A stretch of DNA of 64,000 nucleotides from assembly GCF_048571275.1 (NCBI RefSeq), contig NZ_CP182357.1:806001-870000 (forward strand), read 5' to 3'. The notes under the pieces are model-generated. The model was not told the DNA's origin. It did not search any database and worked only from the letters and a program-made list of their open reading frames with translations. This DNA is from Marinarcus sediminis. Its GTDB lineage: Bacteria; Campylobacterota; Campylobacteria; Campylobacterales; Arcobacteraceae. Below, in pieces: positions 8,515 through 16,290 of the stretch. Every line of letters starts with the position of its first letter. Positions within the stretch are counted from its first letter, which is position 1. The position numbers were made by a program, and so were the translations under genes.

Positions 8515-10161
8515 ATGGTTTATGATGTCATTGTTGTAGGATCAGGAGTTGCTGGGTTAATGGCTGCAATTGAGGCCAAAACCGAACAAAACAAAGTTGC
8601 CATTATTACCAAAGGCAATATCTTTAAATCAAACAGTTCAATGGCAAGTGGTGGAATTAATGCGGTATTAGACAGCAACGACTCTAAAGCACTCACTGAG
8701 CATATTAATGACACAATAAACTCTGCTAAAGGCTTGGGTGATAAAAAAGCCATCACCTATATGTGCACAAAAGCCTCTTCAATTATCTCAAAACTTATTG
8801 ATTATGGTGTCAATTTTGATCGAGATGAACAAGGCAATATCGCTCAACGAAGTTTCGGAGGAAGCAGCTCTCATCGAACGTGTTTCATTGGAGATAAAAC
8901 GGGAGGAGCCATCACCCAAGCTTTGATAAAAAAAGCGAGAGATATTGGTATAGAATTTTTAGTCAATAACTTTGTTCTGAATTTGGCAAAGTACCATGAC
9001 AATGTCAGTGGGGTGGTCGCTTTACGTAAAATTGATTCAAATGTATTAATCTATCCAGCAAAAGCGGTTGTACTTGCCGGGGGTGGTTATGCAGGAATGT
9101 ACCGAGGAAACTCAACCAATGCTCAAGATTACACAGGAGATTTATTGGCCGTGTGTTTAAGAGCAGGATTGAGTTTGTCAAACATGGAGTTTATCCAATT
9201 TCATCCAACTGGCATTGCTAAAACCAACTATCTGGTCACGGAAGCGGCCAGAGCAGAAGGAGGGTATTTGATCAACAGCGATGGTGAACGTTTTGTCAAT
9301 GAACTTGATACCCGAGATAAAATTTCAAAAGAGATTTTAAAAGAGCAACATAAAGGACATAAAGTCTATATCGATTTAAGACATATTCCCAAAGAGACCT
9401 TGGAGAGTCGTTTACCAGGTTTGTATGCCGCGGCATACAATCAGTGTGGGGTTGATATTGCAACAGAACTTTTAGAGATAAAACCCGTGGCTCACTACTC
9501 AATGGGTGGGGTTGAAGTCAATATGGTCACAACAAAACTCAAAGGACTTTACATTTGTGGAGAGATGGCTTCAAGCGGTGTTCATGGAGCGAACCGATTG
9601 GGTGGAAACTCTCTGCTTGAGGGGACTGTTTTTGGAGAACTTGCGGGCAAAAAAGCAGCCAAACACGCAGAAACCACCCATTTTTTACCCATTGACTACA
9701 ATATTGTCATCAAAGATATTCAAAGCATTGATAAAATATTTGATTCAGACACGTCAAAAAACTTCAATGCCATTCGGATATCAATGGGCAAATGTATGTT
9801 TGAAAAAGTGGGCATCATCCGAAATAAAAAAATGCTCACCCAAGCGTTTGATTATATCAAATATTTAAGACGAGAATCTTACTCTTTACACTGTATCAAT
9901 AAAGAGAAACGAAACAACGTAGAACTTACATCCATTTTAGAACTGCGCAATGCACTTGAAATAGCAGAAGCGATCATTTTAAGTGCACAAAAAAGAAAAG
10001 AGAGCCGAGGTGCTCACTTTAGAGAGGATTATCCAATTACCAGTAGCGTAATGAACAAAAGTATTTTAGTTACGGAACTTCAAAAAGGGTATTTTAGAAC
10101 GGCTTTTAAAGACTCATCTTTAATTACTTTTTTGAAAAAAACATTTACAAACAGGAGATAA
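8515..10161 (+). CDS. FAD-dependent fumarate reductase / L-aspartate oxidase-like flavoprotein
   Basis: A 548-aa flavoprotein of the succinate dehydrogenase/fumarate reductase/NadB family. An N-terminal Rossmann motif (VIVVGSGVAGLMAAIEA) is followed by SSMASGGINAV. The position where membrane fumarate reductases carry a covalent-FAD His holds Ser/Met here, so FAD is non-covalent as in NadB. Catalytic-region motifs include FIQFHPTG, EAARAEGGYLIN and DGERFVNE, and GVHGANRLGGNSLLEG closes the FAD site. The C-terminal helical domain of NadB is present. The protein could be a nif-specific L-aspartate oxidase or a soluble fumarate-type reductase. It abuts the aldo/keto reductase and nifT by one base on each side. 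Confidence 0.85.
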   Translation: MVYDVIVVGSGVAGLMAAIEAKTEQNKVAIITKGNIFKSNSSMASGGINAVLDSNDSKALTEHINDTINSAKGLGDKKAITYMCTKASSIISKLIDYGVNFDRDEQGNIAQRSFGGSSSHRTCFIGDKTGGAITQALIKKARDIGIEFLVNNFVLNLAKYHDNVSGVVALRKIDSNVLIYPAKAVVLAGGGYAGMYRGNSTNAQDYTGDLLAVCLRAGLSLSNMEFIQFHPTGIAKTNYLVTEAARAEGGYLINSDGERFVNELDTRDKISKEILKEQHKGHKVYIDLRHIPKETLESRLPGLYAAAYNQCGVDIATELLEIKPVAHYSMGGVEVNMVTTKLKGLYICGEMASSGVHGANRLGGNSLLEGTVFGELAGKKAAKHAETTHFLPIDYNIVIKDIQSIDKIFDSDTSKNFNAIRISMGKCMFEKVGIIRNKKMLTQAFDYIKYLRRESYSLHCINKEKRNNVELTSILELRNALEIAEAIILSAQKRKESRGAHFREDYPITSSVMNKSILVTELQKGYFRTAFKDSSLITFLKKTFTNRR

Positions 10162-10162
10162 A

Positions 10163-10372
10163 ATGGCAAAAGTTATGTTAAGAGAAAGCGACGGGAAACT
10201 CTATTTCTACTTCGCGAAAAAAGATATGGAAGAGACAATCGAAACATTAGAGTTTGATACCGAAGAGAACTGGGGTGGAGAGTGTGAACTTTCCAATGGA
10301 GAGAGATGGTGGATTCAACCTGGACCCAAAAAACTACCCAAAGAGGAAGTGTGCAAAAAACTTGCTGATTAA
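10163..10372 (+). CDS. nifT: NifT/FixU family protein
   Basis: A 69-aa protein of the small NifT/FixU family: KVMLRESDGKLYFYFAKKD, then WGGECELSNGERWWI and a short charged tail. NifT is common in nif operons (usually next to nifK), and its mutation gives little or no phenotype in the species tested. Here it is the third gene behind the sigma-54-type promoter, directly after the flavoprotein rather than after nifK. The ribosome site AGGAG precedes the ATG. Confidence 0.9.
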   Translation: MAKVMLRESDGKLYFYFAKKDMEETIETLEFDTEENWGGECELSNGERWWIQPGPKKLPKEEVCKKLAD

Positions 10373-10464
10373 TTCCTTAGTTGCACATTTTATATACAAT
10401 TTTTTGTCTATAAAATGGGCAGATTATCTTATAATCATATTATTATCTGCCAAAAGGAGCAATT

Positions 10465-11994
10465 ATGCCTATGTTTGATAAGACTGCATGCAATTCATGT
10501 TTAACTACCAAGGAACTTACCACTCTTTATGAAATTGCATCCGTTATCTCAAATCACTACGATTTAGCGACTTCACTAGACAAATCTTTAAAGATTTTAA
10601 AACACACACTTAATCTTGAAAATTGTGTTGTACATATTCTGGAAGACGATACGTTAAATGTTTTGGCAGGCGTTGAATTATCAAAAATTCAAAAAAACTT
10701 AGCTTCTTATAAACTGGGGGAAGGTGTCACTGGTTTGGCTGCACAATCAAAAGAGCCAGTTGTTGTTGAAAATATTCACAATGACACACTCTTTTTAAAT
10801 AAATCAGGAAAACGTGATTTTAACGGTCAATCCTATGTTGCTGTTCCGCTTATGGTTGAGAACAAAACCATAGGTGTATTGGGTGCAAACATAACCAAAA
10901 CAACAGAAATTGGGTTTGAAGACAGTGTTAGAATTTTAACTATCGTCAGTTCAATCTTTGCACAAACAATTCATTCATCACAAATGAATGAGATGGAAAA
11001 AGAGCGACTCAAAGAGTTAAAACTTTATTATAAAATGGAGTGGGATTCAAAAGTGCATAACTTTGGAGATATAATTGGAGACAGCCCAAAAATGCAACAG
11101 GTTTTTCAAGTAATTCAACGAATTGCACAATCTGATGTAACAGTACTGGTTCGGGGAGAAACAGGAACAGGAAAAGAGCTTGTAGCAGCAGCTATTCACA
11201 AAAGAAGTAAACGACAAAATGAACCATTTATAAAACTCAACTGCGCTGCAATTACAGATACATTATTGGAAAGTGAACTTTTTGGGCATGAAAAAGGAGC
11301 CTTTACCGACGCCAGAGAGACCCGAAAAGGTCGATTTGAACTCGCCCATGGAGGTACGCTTTTTTTAGATGAAATTGGGGATATTTCTGCTTCAGCACAA
11401 GTAAAACTTTTACGGGTTTTACAAGAGAGAGAGTTTGAAAGAGTGGGGGGAAGCAAAACCATTAAAGTCAATGTGAGACTCGTTGCTGCAACCAATCGAA
11501 ACTTAGAAAAAATGGTAGAAGAGGGTGATTTTAGAGAAGATTTATATTATCGACTCAATGTTATCCCTATTGATTTGCCACCCGTAAGAGAAAGAGGAGA
11601 TGACATTGAACAATTGGTAAACTTTTTTCTCGAACGTGCCATTAAAAACCATAAAAAAAGTGTCAAAATCACAAAAGAAGCGATGAAAATTTTATGCCAA
11701 TATCCTTGGCCTGGAAATGTAAGAGAGTTAGAAAACACCATTGAAAGAATTGTTTTAATGGGCAATGAATCAGGAATCAGTGAACACGATATGCTGCTGT
11801 TGCTTCCTGCTCTTCACGACAAAAAACAATCTAAAACAGCCGTTTCAACTGAAAATAAAACTTTAGATGATATGGAAAAAGAGGCCATTGCGAATTCACT
11901 GAAAAGACACAATGGCAATCAGTCACATGCTGCAAAAGAGCTTGGAATTTCACTGCGACAAATAGGGTATAAAATAAAAAAATATGAAATCTAA
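10465..11994 (+). CDS. nifA: Nif-specific transcriptional activator NifA
   Basis: A 509-aa RpoN enhancer-binding protein. An N-terminal GAF domain (about residues 20-165) is followed by an AAA+ domain with Walker A GETGTGKE (231-238), the sigma-54 contact loop GAFTDA (278-283) and DLYYRLNVIPI. The C-terminal Fis-type HTH ends NQSHAAKELGISLRQIGYKI. The Cys-rich interdomain linker of the oxygen-sensitive rhizobial NifA class is absent, but the extreme N-terminus has C-x2-C at residues 9-12. The start is supported by AAAGGAG. It overlaps the next gene by 11 bases and heads the chain of overlapping genes. Confidence 0.95.
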   Translation: MPMFDKTACNSCLTTKELTTLYEIASVISNHYDLATSLDKSLKILKHTLNLENCVVHILEDDTLNVLAGVELSKIQKNLASYKLGEGVTGLAAQSKEPVVVENIHNDTLFLNKSGKRDFNGQSYVAVPLMVENKTIGVLGANITKTTEIGFEDSVRILTIVSSIFAQTIHSSQMNEMEKERLKELKLYYKMEWDSKVHNFGDIIGDSPKMQQVFQVIQRIAQSDVTVLVRGETGTGKELVAAAIHKRSKRQNEPFIKLNCAAITDTLLESELFGHEKGAFTDARETRKGRFELAHGGTLFLDEIGDISASAQVKLLRVLQEREFERVGGSKTIKVNVRLVAATNRNLEKMVEEGDFREDLYYRLNVIPIDLPPVRERGDDIEQLVNFFLERAIKNHKKSVKITKEAMKILCQYPWPGNVRELENTIERIVLMGNESGISEHDMLLLLPALHDKKQSKTAVSTENKTLDDMEKEAIANSLKRHNGNQSHAAKELGISLRQIGYKIKKYEI

Positions 11995-12508
11995 AATAAC
12001 TTACAACAATGAAGAGTTCGACTTAATTGATGAATTCATAGATACAGGATACATGGCAGAAGATATTGATGCAATAGGTATTGATGGTGAAGAGTTGCCT
12101 ATAAGAAAAGCAAGTCCAAATCGATCCATTCAAATCTTTTTATCGTTTCCTTCATTTGAGGCGTTTAAAGAGGAAATCATCGCTTTTGATAATTTTATGG
12201 ATGATGCCAAAGTAGAGATATTTACCTACTTACTTTTTAATGAAAAAATAGAGATTCCTTACACATTTAAAAAAATAATTCCAGCATTTGATATAAATTG
12301 TGACTATGCTTCGATGTACGGAACGCAAATTGTAAGTGGTAGCTTAGAGAATAAATTAACAAAGGCACTGTTTTTAATCGGTAAAGATGGTGCAATTTAT
12401 CATATCGATATGCCAAGCGATTTAAATGACCCTTTTAATATGGAACGTATCAGGGTTGAATTGAATAAGGTATACCAATCATACACAGGAGTTGGTTGTC
12501 ATGGATAA
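11984..12508 (+). CDS. Thiol peroxidase (Tpx)-like protein lacking the peroxidatic cysteine
   Basis: A 174-aa protein overlapping the end of nifA by 11 bases. Its thioredoxin-fold pattern resembles Tpx peroxiredoxins: SPNRSIQIFLSFPSFEAF where Tpx has the ..FPSIDTPVCA.. active site, FDINCDYASMYGTQIVSG like the Tpx ..YGVxIxxGPL.. region, and KALFLIGKDGAIYHIDMPSDL like the final strand. The peroxidatic Cys position carries Glu/Ala/Phe, so the classical reaction cannot occur; Cys in INCDYA and a C-terminal CHG remain. A likely non-catalytic partner or sensor. The family assignment is from pattern only. Confidence 0.6.
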   Translation: MKSKITYNNEEFDLIDEFIDTGYMAEDIDAIGIDGEELPIRKASPNRSIQIFLSFPSFEAFKEEIIAFDNFMDDAKVEIFTYLLFNEKIEIPYTFKKIIPAFDINCDYASMYGTQIVSGSLENKLTKALFLIGKDGAIYHIDMPSDLNDPFNMERIRVELNKVYQSYTGVGCHG

Positions 12509-13325
12509 TATTTTAGAGAAGCTCAAAGAGGGTTCAATTATCCCTTTTTTAGGCTTGGGTGTATTTGAAAACACCAAAACAACGGAGGGGCACTCTCTTC
12601 CACATGACAGTGACTCAATGATTTTAGCCTTAAACAATGGCAGAGCCATGAGTGACAGACTCATGTATGAATATTCAAGAGCTGCCATGAGTTTAGAGCA
12701 ACGAAAAGGTCGAGAGTTCATTGTTCAAATGACCAATCACATCTACACATCAAAAACATACGAACTGCCAAAAGTGTATCAATGGTTAAAAACCATCCAA
12801 CCCAAATATGTCATCGATACCAATATGGACGATTCTTTACTTAAAATTTATGCCGATGTTGAACACATATTAATTACTGGAATTTCACGAATTACCGCAG
12901 ATTACGACCGATTTGTCATATACAAATTTGATGTATCTGCACAAACATACAAACGAATTCCCAAAGAAGAGTTAACTCTAGATTTACCCATTTTACTTAA
13001 ACCTATGGGTTCAACTCAACCTGAAATGAACTTTATTATCTCAGATGCCGATTTCGTAGATTGGTTAACGGAAGCCATGGGGGGTTATGCGATACCTCCT
13101 ATTTTAAAAGATTTACGACGAAATAAAGAGTATCTTTTTATGGGTGTTGATTTTTCAAGAGATACATTCAGAATGGTTGCCAATGAATTGACGTTGGAAT
13201 TAAAAGGGGGAATAACCCTATTAAATAAAGATGAATTGACTAAAAAAGAGGAAAAATTCATTAAGACTCATAATTTAGAAAATCTGAAAATGAGTGTCGA
13301 TGAATTCATAAAAGAACATGAATAA
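12501..13325 (+). CDS. SIR2-like domain protein, probably catalytically altered
   Basis: A 274-aa protein of the SIR2-like family, recognised from a glycine-rich nucleotide loop (GSIIPFLGLGVF, residues 11-22), VIDTNMDD (Asn108 and Asp110, like the T-N-x-D motif) and LLKPMGSTQPEMNFIISDAD, which parallels ..KLHGSxxxP..T..D. The catalytic His of LHGS is Met169 here, so deacylase or NADase activity is doubtful. The start is taken at ATG 12501 with CAGGAG upstream; a TTG at 12492 is in frame. It overlaps the previous gene by 8 bases and clpX by 8 bases. Function in nitrogen fixation unknown. Confidence 0.65.
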   Translation: MDNILEKLKEGSIIPFLGLGVFENTKTTEGHSLPHDSDSMILALNNGRAMSDRLMYEYSRAAMSLEQRKGREFIVQMTNHIYTSKTYELPKVYQWLKTIQPKYVIDTNMDDSLLKIYADVEHILITGISRITADYDRFVIYKFDVSAQTYKRIPKEELTLDLPILLKPMGSTQPEMNFIISDADFVDWLTEAMGGYAIPPILKDLRRNKEYLFMGVDFSRDTFRMVANELTLELKGGITLLNKDELTKKEEKFIKTHNLENLKMSVDEFIKEHE

Positions 13326-14568
13326 TAAAAATACACATTGCGATTTTTGCGGTAAAGAGATCATTGAAGTTAAAAAAATATTCAGCAGTGAGAAAGCACA
13401 TATCTGTGATGAGTGCATTACCATGTGCTCATCTGTCTTAGAAAAAGAGATGCTGCAACAAGCAAAAAAAGAGTTTCAAACAGGGTTAAATGTTCCTATA
13501 AAAATCAAGGAGCATTTAGATGATTATGTGATTGGTCAAATTGAAGCCAAAAAAGTTTTGGCCGTAGCTTTATACAATCATTATAAACGAATTGATAAAC
13601 CCATTCATAAAAATATTGAACTTGAAAAATCAAACATACTACTCATTGGTCCAACGGGTTCAGGGAAAACCCTCTTGGCAAAATCGTTAGCAAAAATCAT
13701 GGATGTGCCTTTTGCCATTGCTGATGCTACGGCATTAACAGAAGCGGGATATGTGGGAGAAGACGTTGAATCTATCCTTTCACGACTGCTAGCAGCTGCT
13801 GATTTTGATATTGAAAAAGCCAAACGAGGCATTGTCTATATTGATGAAATTGACAAAATTGCCAACAAAAGTGAAAGTGCCACCAGTGGAAGAGATGTCA
13901 GTGGTGAGGGTGTACAACAAGGCTTACTTAAAATTCTTGAAGGGGCAGATGTTTACGTACCAGTAAAAGGAAGCCGAAAAAACTCAAGTGCCGAAACGGT
14001 GCTGTTTGATACCACCCATGTGCTGTTTATTTGTGGGGGTGCCTTTGTAGGCTTACGAAAAGATGAAGAGAAAACCAAAAACATCAAAATGGGGTTTTTA
14101 ACGCAAGAAGAAAAAGAGAAACAAGCACGTGAAATAGAGGCCAAAGAGTTAATTTCTTTTGGTTTAATCCCTGAATTTATTGGGCGTATTCCTGTTATTG
14201 CAGAACTCAATAAACTCTCAAAAGAGGATTTAATTCAAGTATTAACCGAACCTAAAAATGCCATTACCAAACAGTATGAAGTCTTATTTGAACTCGATGG
14301 TGTGAATTTAGAGTTTAATAATGAAGCTCTCGAAGAGATTGCCACCATTGCCTACGAAAAAGATGTAGGCGCAAGAGGATTAAGAGGAATCATTGAGAAA
14401 CTGATGCTTCCAATTCAGTATGAAATTCCATCAAAAAATGATTTGGATCGTTGTATCATCACCAAAGAGTACATCAAAAAAGAGAAAGATGTAGAGTTAA
14501 TATACAAAAAATCCTCCGCAACAAAAACCATTACAAAAGAGATGAAATACAGTGATATTGAAAAATAA
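13318..14568 (+). CDS. clpX: ClpX-type AAA+ unfoldase, nif-linked paralogue
   Basis: A 416-aa ClpX: N-terminal zinc-binding domain with Cys8, 11, 30, 33; Walker A GPTGSGKT at 111-118; pore loop GYVG at 144-147; Walker B IVYIDEIDKI; sensor region GLIPEFIGRIPV; C-terminal GARGLRG. In the ClpP-docking loop the usual I-G-F is M-G-F (258-260). Its placement in the nifA chain recalls ClpX2 of the Azotobacter nif region, which is reported to control NifB and NifEN levels. It may deliver nif proteins to ClpP or remodel them. Whether a separate housekeeping clpX exists cannot be seen here. Confidence 0.92.
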   Translation: MNNKNTHCDFCGKEIIEVKKIFSSEKAHICDECITMCSSVLEKEMLQQAKKEFQTGLNVPIKIKEHLDDYVIGQIEAKKVLAVALYNHYKRIDKPIHKNIELEKSNILLIGPTGSGKTLLAKSLAKIMDVPFAIADATALTEAGYVGEDVESILSRLLAAADFDIEKAKRGIVYIDEIDKIANKSESATSGRDVSGEGVQQGLLKILEGADVYVPVKGSRKNSSAETVLFDTTHVLFICGGAFVGLRKDEEKTKNIKMGFLTQEEKEKQAREIEAKELISFGLIPEFIGRIPVIAELNKLSKEDLIQVLTEPKNAITKQYEVLFELDGVNLEFNNEALEEIATIAYEKDVGARGLRGIIEKLMLPIQYEIPSKNDLDRCIITKEYIKKEKDVELIYKKSSATKTITKEMKYSDIEK

Positions 14569-15013
14569 CTTACAAATTTGTGAAGCAAGTTACAAAGATA
14601 TCCCTTTTTTAATTACACTGCTGAAACAACTCTTTTGTATTGAAAAAGATTTTATTTTTAATGCACAAAAACATGAAGAGGGATTGAAACTCTTAATTGA
14701 CAACAAAGAGAGCATTGTAGCCGTCGCAAAGTTTGAAGATGAAGTCATTGCCATGCTGACCATGCAAACCATTATCTCAACAGCTATTGGTGCAAAAGCT
14801 GGGCTTTTAGAAGATTTTGTGGTCAGTGATGACTACAAATCTATGGGCGTAGGAAGCCATTTGCTTGAGTTCATGAAAGACAAAGCCCTGCAACACAATA
14901 TTCACAGACTACAACTCGTATGCGACAATGATAATGCCAATGCAAAAGAGTTTTACACCAAAAAAGATTTTAAAAAGAGCAACTTATCCGCATGGTACTT
15001 ATTAAGGGAATAA
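14552..15013 (+). CDS. GNAT family N-acetyltransferase, nif-linked
   Basis: A 153-aa GNAT fold protein: beta strand 4 LLEDFVVSDDYKSMGVGSHLLEFM carries the acetyl-CoA pyrophosphate loop (here S-M-G-V-G-S, consensus Q/R-x-x-G-x-G/A), followed by RLQLVCDNDNANAKEFYTKKDF. The start is GTG at 14552, inside the clpX end (17-base overlap); TTG at 14558 is the alternative. Similar acetyltransferases occur in other proteobacterial nif clusters, with unknown target. With a SIR2-like protein two genes upstream, protein acetylation is a natural hypothesis, but the SIR2-like protein seems inactive. Confidence 0.8.
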   Translation: MILKNNLQICEASYKDIPFLITLLKQLFCIEKDFIFNAQKHEEGLKLLIDNKESIVAVAKFEDEVIAMLTMQTIISTAIGAKAGLLEDFVVSDDYKSMGVGSHLLEFMKDKALQHNIHRLQLVCDNDNANAKEFYTKKDFKKSNLSAWYLLRE

Positions 15014-15021
15014 TATTTGCA
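15006..15021 (+). promoter_or_regulatory. Possible sigma-54 promoter before the ferredoxin gene
   Basis: GGGAATAATATTTGCA has GG and GC 10 bases apart and a good -12 element (TTTGCA), with a weaker -24 region than the site at 7293. It overlaps the last codons of the acetyltransferase gene and lies 34 bases before the ferredoxin ATG. This would let the ferredoxin be made separately under RpoN/NifA. Confidence 0.5.
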
Positions 15022-15054
15022 TAATCTTTTTATATTTTGTTAAAAGGATTTAAA

Positions 15055-15444
15055 ATGGCAGTTAGAATTACTGATGAGTGTATAAGTTGCGAAGCATGTG
15101 CTTCAGAGTGCCCAGTTGCAGCAATTTTAGAAGAGGGACATGAAAAAAACCCTTACGATGATATTTTTTATGTAAAACCAGAATCATGTGTTGAGTGTGT
15201 TGATCATGCTGATGCGCCAAGATGTGCTGAAGCTTGTCCAACAGAAGGGGCAATTGTTTGGGATATGCCATATACAACAGACTTTAATGATTACTACGCT
15301 TCTAAAAATGAAGAGGGTGTTTATAAAATCAGAGAACACAAATCAAAAGGTTTAATGCTTCCTAGCGTTAAAGCGCAAAAATTTATCGCTGCTGTTTCTA
15401 TGGAAAGCAGAGAAAATGGTGCCAACGTTGGTGACTTTAACTGA
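15055..15444 (+). CDS. 2[4Fe-4S] ferredoxin, Alvin/Nif type
   Basis: A 129-aa ferredoxin. The first cluster is bound by Cys9, 12, 15 and Cys19-Pro (CISCEACASECP). The second has Cys45 and Cys48, then an 8-residue insertion to Cys57 and Cys61-Pro, the long-spaced pattern of Alvin-type ferredoxins linked to nitrogen fixation and aromatic metabolism. A C-terminal tail of about 65 aa is longer than in small ferredoxins. The start is at ATG 15055 with AAAGGAT upstream. A probable electron donor to nitrogenase reductase or to FeMo-co assembly enzymes. Confidence 0.9.
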   Translation: MAVRITDECISCEACASECPVAAILEEGHEKNPYDDIFYVKPESCVECVDHADAPRCAEACPTEGAIVWDMPYTTDFNDYYASKNEEGVYKIREHKSKGLMLPSVKAQKFIAAVSMESRENGANVGDFN

Positions 15445-15475
15445 TATGTTAAAGTCGCCAGCAAGGCCTTTTTTA
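15432..15475 (+). terminator. Terminator after the ferredoxin gene
   Basis: Stem GACTTTAAC (15433-15441) with GTTAAAGTC (15448-15456), overlapping the last codons, followed by a G/C-rich stretch and six Ts (15469-15474). It closes the nifA-to-ferredoxin region before modE. Confidence 0.7.
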
Positions 15476-15483
15476 TTGACACA

Positions 15484-15507
15484 CGTTATATATTGTGTTA
15501 TATTACG
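15484..15507 (+). promoter_or_regulatory. ModE-like palindrome at the modE promoter
   Basis: CGTTATATA (15484-15492), TTGTGT, TATATTACG (15499-15507): the same half-sites as at 2941-2964, with one mismatch between arms. It ends 3 bases before the modE ATG, so ModE probably represses its own operon when molybdate is plentiful. Confidence 0.75.
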
Positions 15508-15510
15508 ACC

Positions 15511-16281
15511 ATGAAAAATATATTTGATGTCGATGGCAATATCTGGATAAAAAAAGGTGACCGAGGTTTTGTGGGTCGTGGAAGAATTGAACTGTTACAA
15601 AACATTCAAATTTACGGTTCCATTTCAAAAGCAGCCAAAGAGATGAAGATGAGTTATAAAGCCGCTTGGGACAGTGTTGATATAATGAACAAACTCTCAA
15701 ATAAACCTCTTGTTACTAAAGTAACGGGTGGAAAAGGTGGCGGCGGAACGGTTATTACAGCCTATGCCAAAGAGCTTATTCAAGCCTATCTTGAAATTTC
15801 ATCTTTATATAAAAACTATTTTAAAACACTGGGTGACTCTTTTAATGAGCAAATCTCTGATGAAGCGTATGAAGAACCAATTTTTTGCCGACTCTCTGGT
15901 ATTCTTGTGAAAACAACCAATATTCAAGACAACTATGAACTCAGCATTAATCTTCGTTCAAACCAAACGCTCACTGCGGTTGAGAGCAAAAAATTTGTTG
16001 TAGAAAAAGATTTACGCATCAATCATGAAATCAATTTTTTAATTGAAACCAATAATATTACTTTAACCAAAACATTAAGCGACAACAGTGCACGAAATAT
16101 TTTAAAAGGTAAGGTCATTAAAATCTCAGATGGTGGCATAAACAGAAATATCACCATGGATTGTGGACAAGGAGATATTATCAACTCCAAAATCACCTCT
16201 TCAAGCTGTAATAAACTCAATATTCAAATGGGTGACGAAATATTTGCTTCATTCAAAGCATACAATTTAACTATTATTTAA
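15511..16281 (+). CDS. modE: Molybdate-responsive transcriptional regulator ModE
   Basis: A 256-aa full-length ModE. The N-terminal winged HTH of the LysR-like ModE type (GRGRIELLQNIQIYGSISKA, then MSYKAAWDSVD) is followed by LVTKVTGGKGGGGTVIT and two Mop domains (about 125-256, the second starting NSARNILKGK). Molybdate binding to the Mop pair drives DNA binding. The start is ATG 15511; an upstream in-frame TTG lies within the operator. It is the first gene of modE-mop-modB-modC and probably controls both molybdate groups through the three palindromes described. Confidence 0.93.
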   Translation: MKNIFDVDGNIWIKKGDRGFVGRGRIELLQNIQIYGSISKAAKEMKMSYKAAWDSVDIMNKLSNKPLVTKVTGGKGGGGTVITAYAKELIQAYLEISSLYKNYFKTLGDSFNEQISDEAYEEPIFCRLSGILVKTTNIQDNYELSINLRSNQTLTAVESKKFVVEKDLRINHEINFLIETNNITLTKTLSDNSARNILKGKVIKISDGGINRNITMDCGQGDIINSKITSSSCNKLNIQMGDEIFASFKAYNLTII

Positions 16282-16290
16282 AGGTCTTTT

